A DNA stretch of 64,000 nucleotides from NCBI GenBank assembly GCA_025331445.1, contig JAIWNE010000026.1:281144-345143 (forward strand). The letters are read 5' to 3'. Position 1 is the stretch's first letter. Every line of letters begins with the position of its first letter. Under the pieces are notes generated by a model, which worked only from the letters and a program-made list of their open reading frames with translations, was not told the DNA's origin and did no database searches. Positions 46,450 through 58,165 of the stretch are shown in pieces. A program made the translations under genes and the position numbers. The DNA comes from Blakeslea trispora. Taxonomy: Eukaryota; Mucoromycota; Mucoromycetes; Mucorales; Choanephoraceae.

Positions 46450-49400
46450 TAAGTATACTCCTAACAAAAAAAAAAAGAGTTGATCCGCGGATTTTCAAAA
46501 ATAATGGGAATGGAATTGTACGACGACACTGTCAAACTGAACAGTATGTGATCATGTCACGATGATTCATTTTGATAAGACAAGTTCAAAGTAACTAAAG
46601 AATTCAAGCCTAATTCGCTTTTCTAAATTATTTGGTGAGTCTCAAGATTTAATCTCTCTCTCTCTTTTTTTTTTTTTTAGTAAATCTTGGAATAGTTTCA
46701 AAAGTTGTCTTTTTTTTTTTTTTTGAAAGTACGGCCCAGGGTTCTGTATCACCTTTGTTTAGAAATACGCAATATCTATACCCTACTGAAATCAAATAAA
46801 TAAAAAAAAAAGAGTGCATGCATCTACCTAAATATATAAAGGTGTGTGTAAGCTTCAGGTATGACAATAGACTATGACTTATCATTGGACTCTATAGACT
46901 TACAGCTGTACTCACCATGAAAGAAGAAAATGCGCGCTCCCCTCTTCTCTTTTTTCTTCTACTTCTTCCTTACACTTGAGACTCCGCTTCCGGTTCCTTT
47001 TTTTTTCCCCTCCCAAGACTCTAAAGATAGAAGAAAAAAGAAGATTTTAAAATATAGAGCTCCCTTTTTTATTGTATTAGTTTAAGGGAATGCAGCACGT
47101 GTTTTGATAGCTGTCATATTCGCTGCGCTACATTGTTCAACTCGTGTTTCTCTTTAAAAATATCAGATCCAATAGAAGATGAGTGATGTGATTTTATAGC
47201 CAACACGTTTCTCTTATTTTTTTTTGAGAGAGATTGAATGATGAAATTTTAGTTCAATTTGATAACTTTTTATTCTTTAAAGTCATACAGACTATTCAAT
47301 TTCACCTTGTATATTTCATCACTCATTTTTTTTTCTTTCTTCTTAACATAAAGAGACTGAATAAGTTATTTTCAATGTAATGTCACACATTGAATACAAG
47401 TACATGTTTTACTTGTAAGCAGGTGTCCCTTTCTTTTTTGCTATCTCGACAGATATATCTTATGACCCCGCTCCTTAATTCCCTTTTAGAAACTTTTTTT
47501 TTTACGTATTTTTTTACTAAGCAAAGAGCTTATGTTGTAAGCTAAAATTGATCTGTGTTTATAATTATGTTTCTATCATGTCTTCTTGATATCTATTTAC
47601 AATACAACTTATTTAAGATAGATTCCAATTCAATCTCAGAAGTAGCCTATCCGTCTCACCTAACATACACGGCTATGATACATTGTTAAATAAAACAAAA
47701 GTAGATTTTACTTGTAAAAAGAAGATTGTGTTTGCTACACAAGGATAAGGAGGAAAAAGAAAAAAGATTTATATTCATTGTCTATTTTCGCTGAAAATAA
47801 AGATTGACTAATGCTAAAGTAATTTTTTTTAGTTATACTTCACCCCCGCCTTTCTTTTTCTCACTTACGTTGGACTATTTCATGTTTACTAATCAACCTT
47901 AGTTTTTTTAAACAGTATCAATAAGCAAAAAAAAAAAAATAGAGAGAAAAAGACAAAGAAAATCAAGGTTACCTTTTTTTTTTCTCTTGTTTGCCCGAAC
48001 CTTAGTTTGTTGGAGTCGTTTTAAGTTGATTAAGAGAACAAAGTTAAGGAGAAGGTAATCTGAAGTATATTAAAAAAAAAAAGCATCACTCAAAGTAGCT
48101 TTTACAATTCTGTTGGATGAATAAACCAGCCTAGCTAATTACAATGTCATTGCTAACTACTATACTTGTCATTTGAAAAAACGACGCATAGGCGCAATTT
48201 AAAATTTCCCTTCTTTTCGCAGTTTAGTTTTTTATTTTGGAGACCCGCAATTTGACTGTAATTAAAGTTAGAGTTTCCAGGGCTTTAGTTCCTAAAACAA
48301 AAAAGAAATACAAGGTGTGTGTGTGTGCATGCAGGTGTATGCGCCTTACTTTTTTCTTTTTTTTTTATATTAAAATGGTCCCCTTTTTAAAGTTTTACGA
48401 AAAAAAGTAGATACGAAACAATCAAAACAACATTCTACTATTTTACTCTCCTCTAAATCATCAAACATTCAAGGAGTTATTTTCAATTATAAAACGTGTC
48501 ATTTCTCTTTAATCTCTCCTCTTATTTTCTTATGCTCTCTTTTTCATTCGTTTAGAATTACAAGTTCCGCTTAAACAATTTCTCAGGCACATCTTTCAAC
48601 AAATTCAATCCAAATTTAACAATCGTCATCAATTTCAATTTTTTTTTCTTTTTCAGAAAAACAAAAAAAGATGAAACATTTTATAAAAAAACAAGAAAAA
48701 AAAAAGGATTGAATTCGAGTAGAATATAAAAACATTTAAAAAAAAAAATCACACACATCTTTTACAATAAGAAATAAAAAAAAAGTTACAAAGTATTAGG
48801 TATAATATAGATCTACTTTTTTTTTTTTTCATAGAAGTTTTAATTTTAAAAATAAGGGTCCAAGATTTTTTTTTTTATATTTTAAACCACGTCATTTCAC
48901 AATGTCAACATGATTTGGCGTTCAACCAATCAGACAAGGTTTATCGTGTTCAGTCTAATTTGTAAAAAAGGATCCTGATTGACTTTCCTAAATAAGAATT
49001 GTATTGTTCTGTCTTTGCTTTTATAGTAAAGCAATAAAAGGGTTGGAGTAAGAAAGTGGGGTTTTGCGGGCTTGATTTTGAAAACATTATTAGATAATGA
49101 TAAACGAAAAAAAAAAAACGTGTTCTTTGTGCCTCTCTTATTATCTCTCTATTCTCTCTATGCTATCTCTTACCATACTCTTCTCCAAATAAAAACAAAA
49201 AAAAAAGTTACGTATACGCAAGAAATAACAGTTGGAACAAATCACCGTCATGTAGTGTCACATTAACCTAATATAAACTAAAAAAGAGAGAAAGAATAGA
49301 TAAAGAATGAGAAGAGCCCTGAGAATGCTAGTTTCTATTATAAGCATTAATTTTTATATACATAGTATTTTTTACTTTTGTTTTTTTTTGGTCACGTACT

Positions 49401-50073
49401 TTTTTTCTTATCGTGTTTTCTGTTCAATGACATTGTATTTCTCGTTTCTTTTTCTTTCAACTCTATCAGCTTCCATTCAAGATTGCTTTGTCTGTTGTAT
49501 AGGCTTGGAAGAAATAAACAAGAAAAATACTTTTTATGACTGGAATTTCGCTTTACATTTGAAAAGGATTTGTACACGTTATTTTCTAAAAAAAAACAAA
49601 AACGAAATACTTTTTGTGAAGCAGGTGGCACAAGAAGAGAAACGATATCGTCAAAATACAAGAAATATGCTTTGAGTTCCAGCAAATTGAATGCAATTTA
49701 AATAATTACAAATCTTTTTCCTTATCACGATCTGTTATTTTGTTTGAGCTCAGTTTGGATTTTTCGGAAATGCACTTCTTTGTTTTAAAAAAAAAAATCT
49801 TTCTGTATCACTTTTTAATTCAAAGCGTGTGTGTGAATTTTTGAGATTTCTATCTTTTATATTCTTTTTTTTCCTTCTTTTTCTTCAAGTTTCTCTCTTT
49901 TTTTTTTTTTTTGTGATAGAAGGTTTATTTTTTTTTTGTTTAAAAAAGAATCAAGCAATAGACCTTTCTCTCTTTCACCCATTCCTCCCTCTTTTTTCTT
50001 TTTTTTCTTCTTTCTCTCCCCCCCCCTTTTTTTTATTTTCTCTCTCTCTCTCAACAAGTAATTTTATACCGCC
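46450..50073. other. Long AT-rich gene-free region
   Basis: About 3.6 kb with no supportable gene. Homopolymers and TC-rich tracts are frequent; frames such as 49307-49675 plus are short and featureless. The last 250 bp (49820-50070) is an intense pyrimidine tract leading into the gene at 50074 and is probably its promoter or 5' UTR. Confidence 0.55.
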
Positions 50074-51955
50074 ATGCACAGATCGCCATCAACACCATGC
50101 TTAGGCCAACCGACATCCGAGATGCTTCAGTTTCGCCCACAAGCAGCAGATATATTGTCCGACGAGGATTTACTGGAACTCTTTCGAATTATCAAACATA
50201 TCATTCGCAAAAAGCCAGATGCCGAACGATTGGCAAAGCTTTATTTCTGTATGGCGTACGCTATGGGAGACCAGTACCAGTTTTATAAACCAATTCATGA
50301 CAATGCATTAGTATTTCGAGACGATACCAACATGGCATTGGGCAAAGTACAGTTGCCTACTTCGGTACTTTGTTGCCATGACACAAGTACACCTCGCCCT
50401 TCACTCAATGCCTCTCCTCCTCCATCACATACATCATCGGCTGTGCCTCAACGTATATTATCCGTCTCCTATCTTACCAACCCTTCACCTAGTCCTCAGT
50501 TACCCCAAATCATGCCCCAGACGACTGAAGAGACATCCACCGACCCATACTCTGTTAGACCCTACACCAACATTAGACCTATTTACCCTCTGCAATCACC
50601 TTGGTCACCCATGGATGAAGCACCTAATCAGCCACCCGCTTCTTCTTCTCAACCCTATCAACAGATCAATGGAAGCCCATCACCACTCGGTCGATACCCA
50701 CATTTGAATACCCTCTTAACTAATCAACCTAATAACACAAGCCCGCCTGAAGTCTTGATGGAACCCAAACAGAGAGGTTTCTACTATCAAGATGGAAGAA
50801 TCTCAAGAGAACCTGTCCTGTTGCAACGCTATGCTGAGCAAGGCGTCTTGACGCAAGCCAATTTGATGAGAAAAAGAAAAAAGACCTTTAGCAATGATCC
50901 TGATTACCCTTATGAACTCTCTACTTTACCTGCTCCTGCCAAAAAGCCCAAAATACCTCATCGCCATGGAGAATTCAAACAAAGACGTAAGTCCATGCAT
51001 CCTTTTAGACTATTTTCTAGTAGTTAAAGAAAAGAGATCATCATTTCCATCTTATTGTTACAATGGCTTACTTTTTTTTTATTTATTGAAAACATCAGGT
51101 GACGATATTATCAGTCGAATGAGAACAATTATGATGGCTGATTTAGAACAAAAAGCACAACGACTTCCATCTGATTTTACACTAAGCATTGAAAAAGCAT
51201 CTCTGCCTCCTCATATCAACCCTGATGAACTAAGCACAGATGAAGCTAGCAAGTTATTAGCACCCGCTCTTCGTATCTTGACAGAACATTCAAATATGAA
51301 GCCTCATCTGGATAACGGCATGAACCAGAACGGCATTTACTACAACAATGACTACTTTAGGCTCTACCTTGCCTTCACTCAATTTCAAGACATCTTTGCC
51401 CAGTTGTTTCCTAATGAGGTAATCAAGATTGCCACGCCTACCTTGACCCCTTCTTCCTCGGATGATGTTAACATGTCTTCCCCTTCCTCGACCGAACGTG
51501 ACAAGGACCGTGAACGCAATGCCAACATGAAAGCTTACCGTGGCTGGATCGAGCCTTTCTTGACTGAAACCAATTGGGCAGCCTTCCGAAGAAATATCAT
51601 GGTGGGCGAGCGCATCATGCAACTTACAAAGGTGGTAGGACAAGGTGTCTTACTCATGACGAAAGAACTCAGTGGTTCCAAACTTCATCTTACTTTTACC
51701 AACAACGAATGGGATGAATTCATTCAAGGTCTCTCTCAAGGCTTATGGGATGAAACGATTGACTGGAGTCATGAAGAAGACAACGGGATGAGTGAAGAAG
51801 ACCGAAAGAACGTGAATGGCTCATTACTAGTAAATGAATTAAGACTTAAATTTGCTACCCATTTTTGGTTTACAGAAGAGGGTACTGTTGTACCACCTGC
51901 CGAGCGAAAAGCAGCTAGAGCCAAAGAGCGTCAAAACCATCATCAACACAAGTAA
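50074..51955 (+). CDS. Unrecognised protein with disordered middle, 589 aa
   Basis: Two exons, 50074-50986 and 51099-51955; the split Arg codon (C|GT) keeps frame. Residues about 17-80 look like a compact helical domain (ILSDEDLLELFRIIKHIIRK, AERLAKLYFCMAYAMGDQYQ). Residues 100-240 are Ser/Pro/Thr/Gln-rich and probably disordered. A basic patch follows (LMRKRKKTF, PAKKPKIPHRHGEFKQR), likely a nuclear signal. Exon 2 holds a second helical domain (ISRMRTIMMADLEQKA, YRGWIEPFLTETNWAAFRRN, FIQGLSQGLWDETIDW). The composition suggests a nuclear regulator. I do not recognise a family. Very long non-coding flanks on both sides (about 3.6 kb and 1.8 kb) are unusual here and fit a heavily regulated gene. 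Confidence 0.8.
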
Positions 51956-53714
51956 AAAACCTATATGAAGAATCCCCCTCTCTCTTTTTATTATTATAAT
52001 TATTTCCCCCCCTTTTTTTTCTGTACATCATTTTATTGTTATTATTGTATTATTGACTCTTTCTCTCTCTTTTTTTTATTTTTTTTTTTTGCTTACCTTT
52101 TTTTCTTTTTCCAAAAGAAGAAATATACATGAACTGCACATATGCAAAAAGAAGAAGAAGCAGACAGGCCTCTTTTTTTTTTCCTCCCCCGCTTCTCTCT
52201 CTCTTTTTTTTTAAAAAAAAAATTATTGTTATTTTCTAGAATTCCTTCTCCATCTCTCTTTTCTTTTCTTTACATAGATTTCTAAATATGCTTTAAAGTA
52301 AACAAAAAAAAAAATATATATATTAAAAAAAAATAGATAAGAACAACGTCATTTTATTGAAAGGTTTAAACCCAAAAGAAAACAGCACTATCTTTTTAAC
52401 AAAATGTACTTTTTTGTGTTCCCTTTAAATTGTGTAATGTATGTATTTCCCTACTCCCAAAACTATTTAAGTCTTGCTTGTCAATAATTACAAATCAAGT
52501 TAATTTACACGTTTTAAAATGTTAGGATTTACTCTAAAAGTTTTGATTTTATCATTTTTAAAAAGAGAGAGGGAGTACAATAGTGACAATAGCAGCCTTT
52601 CTTTCTGTTTATCATTTGATGTTCCTTCAATTTCAAGTAAGACAAATGTAAGGGACTTTTTTTTTTTTTTTTTTGCCAAGTAAAAAATAATAATAATTGA
52701 AAGCTGAATTTCAAAATTGCCCAACAATGAACCATATTATACAGGTACTGTTGAAATAGAACTTTAAATTCAATTGTATGCTGTATGACATGATCATGTC
52801 AAACTACAATGTGAATTTATGAATATTGACCATGTGCAAAAAAGAAAAGTTTACACAAATAAGGTAACCCATTCAATGATGTTTATTTTTTTGTCAACAT
52901 TAAAAGCTGTATTACTTTAACACTGACCAACACGCGTTAAAGATGTTTAGAATAAAGTTAGTTTTTATCATGTGGACTAACTTTTGATTTCTCATAGGAG
53001 GATTTAACTTATCAATTTCTTATTGGTGCACACGCAAATTGATAAAATATAAGCTTGCTTTTTTTTTTAATCAGTTTTTTTTTTTTTTGTGCCTTATTTT
53101 CTTTTTTATCTTCCCTTTCTGAAACAGTAGAAATTTAATCCCTGACTAAGAAAATTAGATGTAGAAAAAAAGAGATTTCTAGTTTCCTTTTCTGATTTCT
53201 CTCGTCTTGTTTTGTCTCATCCTATTCTCCGTTCTCCGCTTGTAGTGCAAAGACATACTCAATTGGGTCGTGATATTGTACACCCTCCTTTTTATATGTA
53301 TATAACAAGTACGCAGAAGAAATTGTAATTTTCGTTACAATCTCTATCCTGATTAGGGATAAATTCAACTTCTCATGTAAAAGAAAATGATCTTCATGGT
53401 GGACAAAAGTCGGCTATTGAACTTTTTTTTCTTTCTGTCTGAACTGTCACCCAGCAGCCCTTTTTGGATAATAAAGAAAGACAAAAATCTCTTCAAGATT
53501 TATTTATCGCTAGAAACAGTTTTCCTTTATCATTACAGAACTAGATAGAACAATTAGAAACATAAATTAAGCTAATGATTTGAGTATGACTTACTTAACT
53601 AGCATTGTTATTCAATAGACACTGGGGGACACAGTTCCACCAGATAAATAAGCACGGTTACCTATTATATATAATCAGATTAGAAGCTGAGAGTCTGGCT
53701 TAATGACACTTTAC
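51956..53714. other. Gene-free 3' flank region
   Basis: About 1.8 kb of T/A-rich sequence with no supportable gene. The frames at 52500-52735 minus are translations of homopolymers. It contains a perfect 16-bp palindrome, TGACATGATCATGTCA, at 52786-52801. Confidence 0.5.
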
Positions 53715-56235
53715 AATAGAACGAAATTCAAGCATGTTGCCATCGAAACACTAAAGAACGACATTTCTCTTTTGCGATGGCTACAGATATACATGAGAAC
53801 ACGAACAAAATCTAGACGTCGATTGCAGTGACAATAGGTGACAATAGGTGACAAAAGTACAAAGTTCATCGACAAGAATTACGATGGCTTTTTCGGCAAT
53901 AGCATGTTGAATTTGCTTGACAGGAATTGGTGCATTCCCACAGTAAGTGTCACGGATGTTAATATCGCCATACCCAACAACAGTTCTTCTAGTATCATCT
54001 GTAGGTCTTGATTAATTTCGAAAATGGGCCCTGTATTTTTCTCTTCTTTTCCTCCCTAGAACTCTCTGACGAAAAATGAGTCAGCTAGAATTCTTCGCCA
54101 ATCTTTGTTCTACCAAGAACGACTTGAGCAACATAGCCTTGAGCCGTTTTGCGATTGGAGAAGATATAACCCTTGTTTTCATGATGGCACTAGTTTTTCA
54201 TAAAGTCAAGTATTCTATCATTGTTCACTTGAAGCAACTATTTATCAAAGATCAATTATACAATATGAAGCAAAGATTTACCTTGTGCGTTCAGAGGCTA
54301 AAGAGTTTCGAAATCGCATAACACCTTCATCCGTGCATACATTGCGACTTTGCAATTGGTCATAAGAAGCTTGTATACCTGACTGGGCTCGACTTTTTAA
54401 GCCCTTTTTATTGTATCCATGACATACGAGAACGAAACTCTTAAGAAGCACTACTAACAGTAAAAGAATGATGCTTGGTTGTTTGCTTGTCGGCCATCAT
54501 TTGCGCATCACAGTCTACACCACACATAATATCACACTCGTTTATAGTCTGTATTGGCAAAGTCAGCTTCATAAATCAGGTGAATGTTATTGTACAGCTG
54601 GTTCAGGGCAATATTGGCAGGATGTTCTTTTTCAATAGCTTCAACATCTTGGTTTTGAAACCCAATTTCTTGAAAAAGTCTATGGCTTACAATGTCGTCA
54701 GCAGCTTTTCGAGCTAAGGCCATGATAGGCAAACGTCCAAGCTGTTGCCACTGATTCAAGAAATAACCTTTGAAGTTTTTTTTTTTTTTTTTTTTTACAA
54801 CCCATAACCTTGTACAAAGTAAATGCATGACAATGTCTTGAATTGTAGTGGTACCATACATATGAGGAATCTCAACATTGAGTTGATCAAGACTGGGAAC
54901 AGCATATGCACATTCATCAGAGTCAGCAATCTTTGTTGACATATCGAAATCAACAAAGTTGCGCAGAATGGATGGATGAAAGTGTGTTCTAGTGTTTAGA
55001 TGCTGAGGAACAACTGCAACTCTTCGATACACGTCTGACCAAAAAAATGACATCTACAGGCTTTGGAAATAATGCATGACCTTTGGGTGCTGCTTCAATA
55101 AGAGCATTCTGTTGAGCAATGATTTCAGCCTGCTGAAATAATTTATTGTAGCTAGATGTGACTTCTTGGAATTGTCTTCTAAGGTGATCATACTAAAGGT
55201 ATTGAGTCTTTTTGCATCTGAGTCAATAAGATGTTGGTTGGTAAGTCGATATGTTTGCAAAGTTTGCAACTGTTGTTCATTGTTGGAATTAAAGATACGA
55301 ATTTGCCTGGTAAGTTGAGTACGTAGCAATGATTTGGCCATCGGTCAGATCGTTTCTCTTTAATTGATTAAACACTGATTTCCGTTGACTGCCTTCCAAG
55401 TCGCACCTGCTTGGACAAATTTAAACCATGAATGATGTTGTTGATGATGGTTTTCTGGGCAGGTGTAAGGCGATTGAAAGTTGTTGAGCATGGCATTGTT
55501 AATCTGGTCAATTAGTTGTCTTATTAGCTGTAACAGTTGAGTAACAAGTTGTTGTATGAGCACGAGTTGAGGACGAATTTGTGCAACTGTTTAGGTCAAA
55601 GCAGTGTGTAGATGGTCAATATGCTCCAGATCTGTGTCTTGTTGTACTGTAGCATTGCGCAATTGCTGAACGATAAGTACAGTGTTGTTAATGGTAGGTC
55701 TTAGTTGGATTAACTGGTCATGAATAATAGCCATTGCAGAAGGTTGTAATAGTTTTGCATTAGGCTCAGGCTCAGTATCAATGATTTGACGGATGACAGC
55801 GGTACACAACCGGTGTAGTTCTTCTATCAACTGATTAAAGAGTAAAGTAGAATGATTTAGCTGGTTTATCGGTCTCTCCAATTCTGGCATTCTGTTTCGA
55901 TAACGAGTTACAAGTTCAACTCGTTGAGTGTTGAATAATTGTGTCAGAATCAACAAAGTTAAATTCAGTGCATCTTGACGAAAAGTAGAGAATTCTTCAG
56001 CCACTTTATGAAAAAAAGTTCCCACATAATAGCAACCTGAGAATTGTATATGTCAAACTAGTATAAAATCAAAACTCTACCTTGTAAGGTTTGTAGTCAT
56101 TTCTTAAAAGAGACCCAACTTTGCACTTTCTGTTGACGTAGCCAGAATGCTCCTCTGTATCAGGAGGAGAAGGCTTTCTTTTCCTTACAGCACTAGCTTG
56201 AGCGGTTGCTTTTCTCTTGCGTCTTTGAGCTAAAG
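53715..56235 (-). pseudogene. Decayed TnpB/Fanzor-like nuclease gene
   Basis: Read on the minus strand. The 5' part (56235-56090) is basic, SV40-like (RRKRKATAQASAVRKRKPSPP). Helical segments follow (56030-55590, 55560-55060), then PHMYGTTTIQDIVMHLLCTR, an intron with a poly(A) run at about 54767-54812, and YFLNQWQQLGRLPIMALARK. A possible RuvC-I region reads MCGVDCDAQMMADKQTTKHH. The C-terminus is clearest: VVGYGDINIRDTYCGNAPIP, VKQIQHAIAEKAIVILVDEL, then CTFVT, YCHCNRRL and ATCLNF. This follows the TnpB/Fanzor order of RuvC-II, the RuvC-III Asp in VDE..T, and a Cys ribbon. Multiple stops and frame changes are present, including a 10-bp tandem triplication inside the ribbon at 53829-53858. 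The family call rests on the last 80 residues. Confidence 0.5.
53829..53858. repeat. Three 10-bp tandem repeats within the relic's zinc ribbon
   Basis: GTGACAATAG twice, then GTGACAAAAG. With only two units the minus-strand frame would run on through TYCHCNRRLDFVRVL. The extra 10 bp shifts it, so this looks like a slippage duplication after loss of selection. Confidence 0.7.
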
Positions 56236-56242
56236 CATAATA

Positions 56243-56458
56243 GAGATATATCCCAAATGATTCACCCTCGAAGTCTAGCCCTGAATGATAGCCATTCTAC
56301 AAGAAATAGACTTGAATGAATCGGGTTGTTATGGTCAGATTACTCTTTCTTTTTTTTTCAAACATATCATGACATCTTGATTCATTCCAGTCTATTTCTT
56401 GTAAAATGGCTATCATTCAGGGCTAAACTTCGAGGGTGAATCATTTGGGATATATCTC
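56243..56458. mobile_element. Foldback MITE, copy 2 (216 bp)
   Basis: Left arm GAGATATATCCCAAATGATT (56243 on) and right arm ending GGGATATATCTC (56458) are inverted repeats nearly to the centre, with TA at both outer sides. Inner arm sequence CTACAAGAAATAGACTTGAA matches copy 1 at 46249-46449 closely, while the segments nearer the ends differ (TTCACCCTCGAAG against TTCACCCCGAAAT). It lies just upstream of the Fanzor-like relic. Confidence 0.85.
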
Positions 56459-57320
56459 TAGCAACAAGTTTTAATTATGGGTAATAAAGAATAGAGAGAA
56501 TAACAAAATCAACTTGTCATTTAATCGAAAGAAAAGCACTGAGGAAAATAGAAAGAAAAGCCCTGTGATGGCCAAGGCAAAAACCTAGAGAGAGGAGCCC
56601 AGAGAGATAATGAAGAAGAAAAAGCTTTTTTTGCCAGCTGCTTATATGTCTTTTTGAACACTGAATATCTTTTTGGATATAAAGGGGCTAGGTAACATTG
56701 CACAAAAGCAAAAACAAGCAAACCCCTTATGAGGCCTGAATGTGCAAAGAGTGCAAGAAGTCAATCTGTTATGCTTTATTTTTCTCAATATTTCAATGAT
56801 GTACTGGAAGATGCCAAAGCTAGTATACTTCTCAACTGATCGATAGACTAGCAAGTGTCTTATCTTATGAAACAGGCTTTTCTTGTTTAAAGTCGGAGAT
56901 ATGTTACATTATTGACTCTTGATCATGACTATTTCGATTGTTGACGTTGTAGCTCGAACTAAGGCTGTATATAAGACAAAATTAGGCCTGTTTTATCACA
57001 TGAAGAAGCATTGATAATACTGAATAAAAAAACTTTTCTAAAATAGTCAGTTTCGAGTGACAGCCTACCATACGAAGAAAAGAAGATGAGAGAGCTTAAA
57101 CCGTTCGAGACTGTAAATTGTATTCTCCACACAAGTATAGCTTGGGAGGCTCTATCAAAACTCTGGGACACCCAAAATATCTGCCCTTCTAGCGACTCAA
57201 GAGTGAGAGACAAGCAGTCACCAACAAAATCATAACTCATGCATAGAATAAGAAAAAAGAGGATTGTGTCACCTACATACACACAAACCTACTTTTTCTC
57301 TTATTTTTTTTTCTTAAAGA
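56459..57320. other. Intergenic, TAF8 promoter side
   Basis: About 860 bp with no supportable gene; frames at minus 56521-56854 and 56959-57282 have no recognisable content. Confidence 0.45.
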
Positions 57321-58141
57321 ATGTCACCTTCTCAGAATAAGGATTTCATAACGGAAGCCAATCAAAAGATTGTGTCGTTCATTGCAAAAGAAACGGGGTT
57401 TGATGGCATAGAAAAGCCAGCACTAGGATCTTTTGCTAATGCCCTCAGTTCATGTAACAGAATATACACACATTATACATACAGAAAGTGAATGGCCTAT
57501 TTTTATTGTTTTGGTTAGATTTTGAGCGTGTCTTTCATCAAGCACATCGATTAGCTGAACTAGGAAACAGAACAAGACCTAATATTTATGACATGACACG
57601 TTCACTTGAAACACAGGGTCTTGATCTTTCTTCTTTTCAAAACCACCTAGAGCAACATCCTACATGGACACCCATCAAGACACCCACTAAGCCCATCACT
57701 GTTGAAAAGACACCCAACTTTCTACCTTCAGATAATGAAGATTCAGACGAAGAAGAGGAGGAAGAAGTAGCACCTTATGTACCTCGTCATCTACCTAACT
57801 TTCCTTCTAAGCATTCATTTCGGCAAACACCTGTAAAGTGTGCAATATAACTATCTATCTATTACCTAATCTGTTTATGATTTTAGATCTATATTAATCG
57901 ACCAGATGATCCTCAAAAAGTACGAGAACTGAATTCGGAACAATCTCGTACAGTGGAAGAAAACTTAAAGAAATTGATGGCAGCTGAAAATAAGCGATTA
58001 AGGGAACAACATACCCATCTAACAGAAGATAACCAAATGATGCCCATTGTGAATTATGAAGTCTTTTTACAGAGAGGAAAACGACAAAAACGATTAGGCG
58101 TCACATTAAATGTAGAAGAAAAGCAAGAAAAAGAAAAGTGA
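57321..58141 (+). CDS. TAF8: TFIID subunit TAF8
   Basis: Three exons, 57321-57453, 57519-57832 and 57887-58141, 233 aa. It is a TFIID subunit that pairs with TAF10 through a histone fold and links TAF2 to the complex. The N-terminal histone fold (about 8-85) includes ALGSFANALSS and FHQAHRLAELGNRTRPNIYD. An acidic linker (DNEDSDEEEEEEV) leads to the TAF8 C-terminal signature APYVPRHLPNFPSKHSFRQT, then INRPDDPQKVRELNSEQSR. The C-terminus is basic (RGKRQKRLG). The protein is shorter than animal TAF8 (about 310 aa). It is convergent with CCT6, with 24 bp between stops. Confidence 0.93.
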
Positions 58142-58165
58142 AAATAAACATATATATATTTTTTT

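Noticed and set aside
54076..54321. 81-aa plus-strand frame as a gene
   Set aside because: It lies antisense to the Fanzor-like relic and shows no domain.
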